A DNA stretch of 8,068 nt from Flavobacteriales bacterium UBA6165 (GTDB lineage Bacteria; Bacteroidota; Bacteroidia; Flavobacteriales_D; Crocinitomicaceae): contig DIUF01000110.1 of assembly GCA_002422285.1 (NCBI GenBank), positions 1-8,068 of the forward strand. Direction: 5' to 3'. Each line of letters starts with the position of its first letter. The first letter of the stretch is position 1. Position numbers and translations under genes: made by a program. This document shows, piece after piece, positions 6,619-8,068 of this stretch. Below the pieces are notes generated by a model. The model made no database searches and was not told where the DNA came from. It saw nothing but the letters and a program-made list of their open reading frames with translations.

Positions 6619-6648
6619 ATACAGCGACGTTTTAGGAGAATGCTGTAT
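6619..6648. promoter_or_regulatory. Inverted repeat upstream of the DUF2231-like gene
   Basis: ATACAGC (6619-6625) is repeated in inverted form as GCTGTAT (6642-6648) with a 16-base spacer, giving a centre-to-centre distance of 23 bases. It lies 25-54 bases before the minus-strand ATG at 6594 and just downstream of a possible -7 box. An operator or a weak RNA hairpin in the leader are both possible. It is not followed by a T-run in either direction, so it is not called a terminator. Confidence 0.3.
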
Positions 6649-6656
6649 TTCGGGGC

Positions 6657-6664
6657 GAAAAGTA
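6657..6664 (-). promoter_or_regulatory. Possible -7 box for the DUF2231-like gene
   Basis: On the minus strand this reads TACTTTTC, one mismatch from TAnnTTTG. It is about 63 bases before the ATG at 6594 and would place the inverted repeat at 6619-6648 inside the leader. No clear -33 element is seen. Confidence 0.25.
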
Positions 6665-6695
6665 GTGAAATTTTGGTTTCAGGGATGAATAAAGG

Positions 6696-7643
6696 TCAAA
6701 TCCGCTCCAAAAAATAAATTAAATCCCGACGCTCTTCATCGCTGAGTTGAAATGGCCGAATTCTTTTGTCTTGATTGGGATTTCCACTGCCGCCTTTGCT
6801 GTAATAATCCAAGACTTCATCGATGGTTTTCAATTGTCCGTTGTGCATGTAAGGTGCAGTGAGTCTCATGTTTTTCAGACTTGGTGTTTTGAATGTTCCT
6901 TTGTCAATTTCCAGACCTGTGATGCGCCATCTGCCCCAATCCAAACTGTCGTAAAAACCATTATTGTGCAAACCAAAATCTGTAAAATAGGGCGTCTTAT
7001 GACACGCAGCACAATACAATTTTTCTGAGAAAATCTGATAACCGCGCCGCATCTGGTCATCCATGGGTTTTTGGAGGAAGTAAAAATCATCGAATGGACT
7101 GTCCCACTGAATCAAAGTGCGTTCATAAGCGGCCAATGCGCGGGTCAGCACAAACACATCAAAGGGCATGTTGAAAGCTTTTTGCGCCAATACTTGATAT
7201 TCTTCAATGGCTGCGAGTTTATCCACCAAATCCGAGATGCGTTCGTAGCCCATTTCGTTTAGGTCGATGATCGGCACGTGGCTTTGTCGCTCCAAATTCG
7301 GAATGGCGCCCTCGAACATGAAATACGGTTGATAGGCCACATTGACCAAACTCGGTGCGTTGCGCATAGATTTTTTGCCGTTTACGCCATCCGAAAGCAC
7401 TTTTCCATCGGTGAAAGCACGTTCAGGCACATGACACGATGCACACGAAACAGTATTGTCGATGCTCAGTCGCGGGTCAAAAAAGAGTTTTTCACCCAAA
7501 GCCACTTTTTCAGCCGTGATCGGATTGTCTTCTGGGTCGATGACTTTCGGGTAGGGGGATTGTTTGTCGCAGGCAAGAAAAAACAGTCCTATGACCAAAG
7601 CCATAAGCCAAAAAAACGTACCACGAAACACCTTGAATTTCAT
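6696..7643 (-). CDS. Di-haem cytochrome c peroxidase / MauG-family lipoprotein
   Basis: From the ATG at 7643 the product has 315 residues and starts with a lipoprotein signal: MKFKVFRGTFFW, a hydrophobic run (LMALVIGLFF) and lipobox FFLAC with Cys25 lipidated. Two CxxCH haem sites are present: CASCH at 67-71 and CAACH at 211-215. Family hallmarks include VALGEKLFFDPRLS (47-60), NAPSLVNVAYQPYFMFEG (95-112), NLERQ..VPI..LNEMG (116-132), FKTPSLKNMRLTAPYMHNG (251-269; Met266 the usual second axial ligand position) and the closing LSDEERRDLIYFL. Such proteins reduce hydrogen peroxide with electrons from small cytochromes, or, in MauG relatives, oxidise other substrates; the exact reaction cannot be told here. 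An in-frame ATG at 7772 is rejected because its extension lacks a signal and runs into the divergent gene. It would act on the periplasmic side of a membrane. Confidence 0.92.
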   Translation of the reverse strand: MKFKVFRGTFFWLMALVIGLFFLACDKQSPYPKVIDPEDNPITAEKVALGEKLFFDPRLSIDNTVSCASCHVPERAFTDGKVLSDGVNGKKSMRNAPSLVNVAYQPYFMFEGAIPNLERQSHVPIIDLNEMGYERISDLVDKLAAIEEYQVLAQKAFNMPFDVFVLTRALAAYERTLIQWDSPFDDFYFLQKPMDDQMRRGYQIFSEKLYCAACHKTPYFTDFGLHNNGFYDSLDWGRWRITGLEIDKGTFKTPSLKNMRLTAPYMHNGQLKTIDEVLDYYSKGGSGNPNQDKRIRPFQLSDEERRDLIYFLERI

Positions 7644-7647
7644 GTCA

Positions 7648-7655
7648 TAAAGGTA
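7648..7655 (-). promoter_or_regulatory. Possible -7 box for the peroxidase gene
   Basis: On the minus strand this reads TACCTTTA, one mismatch (last base) from TAnnTTTG, and ends 4 bases before the ATG at 7643. It supports 7643 over the upstream in-frame ATG at 7772, but implies a very short or absent leader. Confidence 0.3.
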
Positions 7656-7715
7656 GAGAAATTTGAGTGATTCTCTCGAGCACCAATGAATGAATAGAGA
7701 CTTCAATAATTTTCC

Positions 7716-7723
7716 TACATTCG
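7716..7723 (+). promoter_or_regulatory. Possible -7 box for the hydroxylase gene
   Basis: TACATTCG is one mismatch from TAnnTTTG and sits 4 bases before the ATG at 7728, the mirror image of the box for the divergent peroxidase gene in the same 84-base gap. No convincing -33 element accompanies it. Confidence 0.28.
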
Positions 7724-7727
7724 TGAA

Positions 7728-8068
7728 ATGCAAACTGTGATTTCCTACTTCGAAAACATTCCATCTTCGCATCGCACTGCCTTATTATTCGGCGGATTGG
7801 CGCTCTTTCTGCTTTGGGAATTTGTGTTGCCATCGATGCGTTTTTCTTACCACAAATGGCGTCATGCTGGGGTGAATATTTTCTTCACCTTAACAACTGC
7901 TGTGGTCAATTTATCTTTGGCCGTTTTGCTTGTGTCATCAGCATATCATGTCTCTGAAATTCAATTTGGACTGTTGCACTTGGTGGATTTACCCATTTGG
8001 CTCAATGCTATAATTGGTTTATTGTTGCTCGATTTAATTGGCGCCTATTTTGTGCATTGGGTTGAACA
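7728..8068 (+). CDS. Sterol desaturase / fatty acid hydroxylase family protein, partial
   Basis: The frame is open from the ATG at 7728 to the right edge, 113 full codons plus two bases, so only the N-terminal part is visible. It starts MQTVISYFENIPSSHRTALL and has a first membrane segment at about 17-34, then the basic loop RFSYHKWRHAGVNIFFTL, a second segment near 50-73 and a third near 91-107. The window ends in DLIGAYFVHWVE followed by CA, which would encode His or Gln. The HxxxH pattern expected here (first of three histidine clusters of the di-iron centre) makes His likely. Members are integral membrane di-iron oxygenases that hydroxylate or desaturate lipids, sterols or carotenoids; the substrate cannot be told from this fragment. 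The gene is divergent from the peroxidase gene, with 84 bases between starts. Confidence 0.82.
   Translation, partial: MQTVISYFENIPSSHRTALLFGGLALFLLWEFVLPSMRFSYHKWRHAGVNIFFTLTTAVVNLSLAVLLVSSAYHVSEIQFGLLHLVDLPIWLNAIIGLLLLDLIGAYFVHWVE

Noticed and set aside
6666..6681. Possible hairpin TGAAA-6 nt-TTTCA after the peroxidase gene
   Set aside because: The stem is only 5 bases, AT-rich and lacks a T-run, so it does not qualify as a terminator.
7278..7670. 130-codon open frame on the plus strand inside the peroxidase gene
   Set aside because: It is antisense to conserved haem-binding and family motifs of the peroxidase and has no recognisable domain of its own.
7644..7772. Upstream extension of the peroxidase gene to an ATG at 7772
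   Set aside because: The extra 43 residues have no signal character, would bury the lipoprotein signal inside the protein, and overlap the first 45 bases of the divergent hydroxylase gene.

Overview
The window looks like a chromosomal segment of a Bacteroidota bacterium, most likely of the Flavobacteriales. The pointers are the moderately AT-rich composition, the almost complete lack of Shine-Dalgarno sequences before starts, several upstream boxes resembling the Bacteroidota -7 element (TAnnTTTG), and the gene content: a stand-alone DUF4159 protein beside RsmE, a DUF2490 outer-membrane-type protein, a CarboxypepD_reg-like domain protein, and an AroB with the DENT..YCLP / GEINK wording I associate with this phylum. 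I see no sign of a mobile element, phage, CRISPR array, tRNA or rRNA. Ten protein genes fill the window. Two are cut by its edges: one at the left (minus strand) and one at the right (plus strand).

Left part (1-2056, minus strand): a compact overlapping operon read right to left. rsmE (16S rRNA m3U1498 methyltransferase) overlaps a secreted DUF4159 protein by 4 bases, and that gene overlaps an exported, probably TPR-like protein by 17 bases. The last gene runs off the left edge. A short divergent promoter region (2057-2182) with a perfect 12-base palindrome separates this operon from the next genes.

Middle (2183-6096, plus strand): a DUF2490 outer-membrane beta-barrel-type protein comes first. 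It is followed by a 22-bp tandem repeat of about 3.5 copies, then aroB (3-dehydroquinate synthase). aroB overlaps by 4 bases a lipoprotein with a Tll0287-like (DUF3365) CxxCH haem domain. After 48 bases comes an exported protein with a CarboxypepD_reg-like N-terminus and a probable beta-propeller. It meets the next minus-strand gene tail to tail with only 3 bases between the stop codons.

Right part (6100-8068): on the minus strand lie a four-helix, histidine-bearing DUF2231-like membrane protein and a di-haem cytochrome c peroxidase/MauG-family lipoprotein. Divergent from the peroxidase, a sterol desaturase/fatty acid hydroxylase-family membrane protein starts and runs off the right edge.

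Most of the window is ordinary core and envelope genome. The parts most worth a second look are the cluster of three putative haem or redox envelope proteins (DUF3365 lipoprotein, DUF2231-like protein, di-haem peroxidase), the 22-bp repeat array directly before aroB, the rsmE-DUF4159 coupling, and the exported protein that joins a TonB-receptor-like N-terminal domain to a propeller. I did not find a convincing undescribed defence or mobile system.
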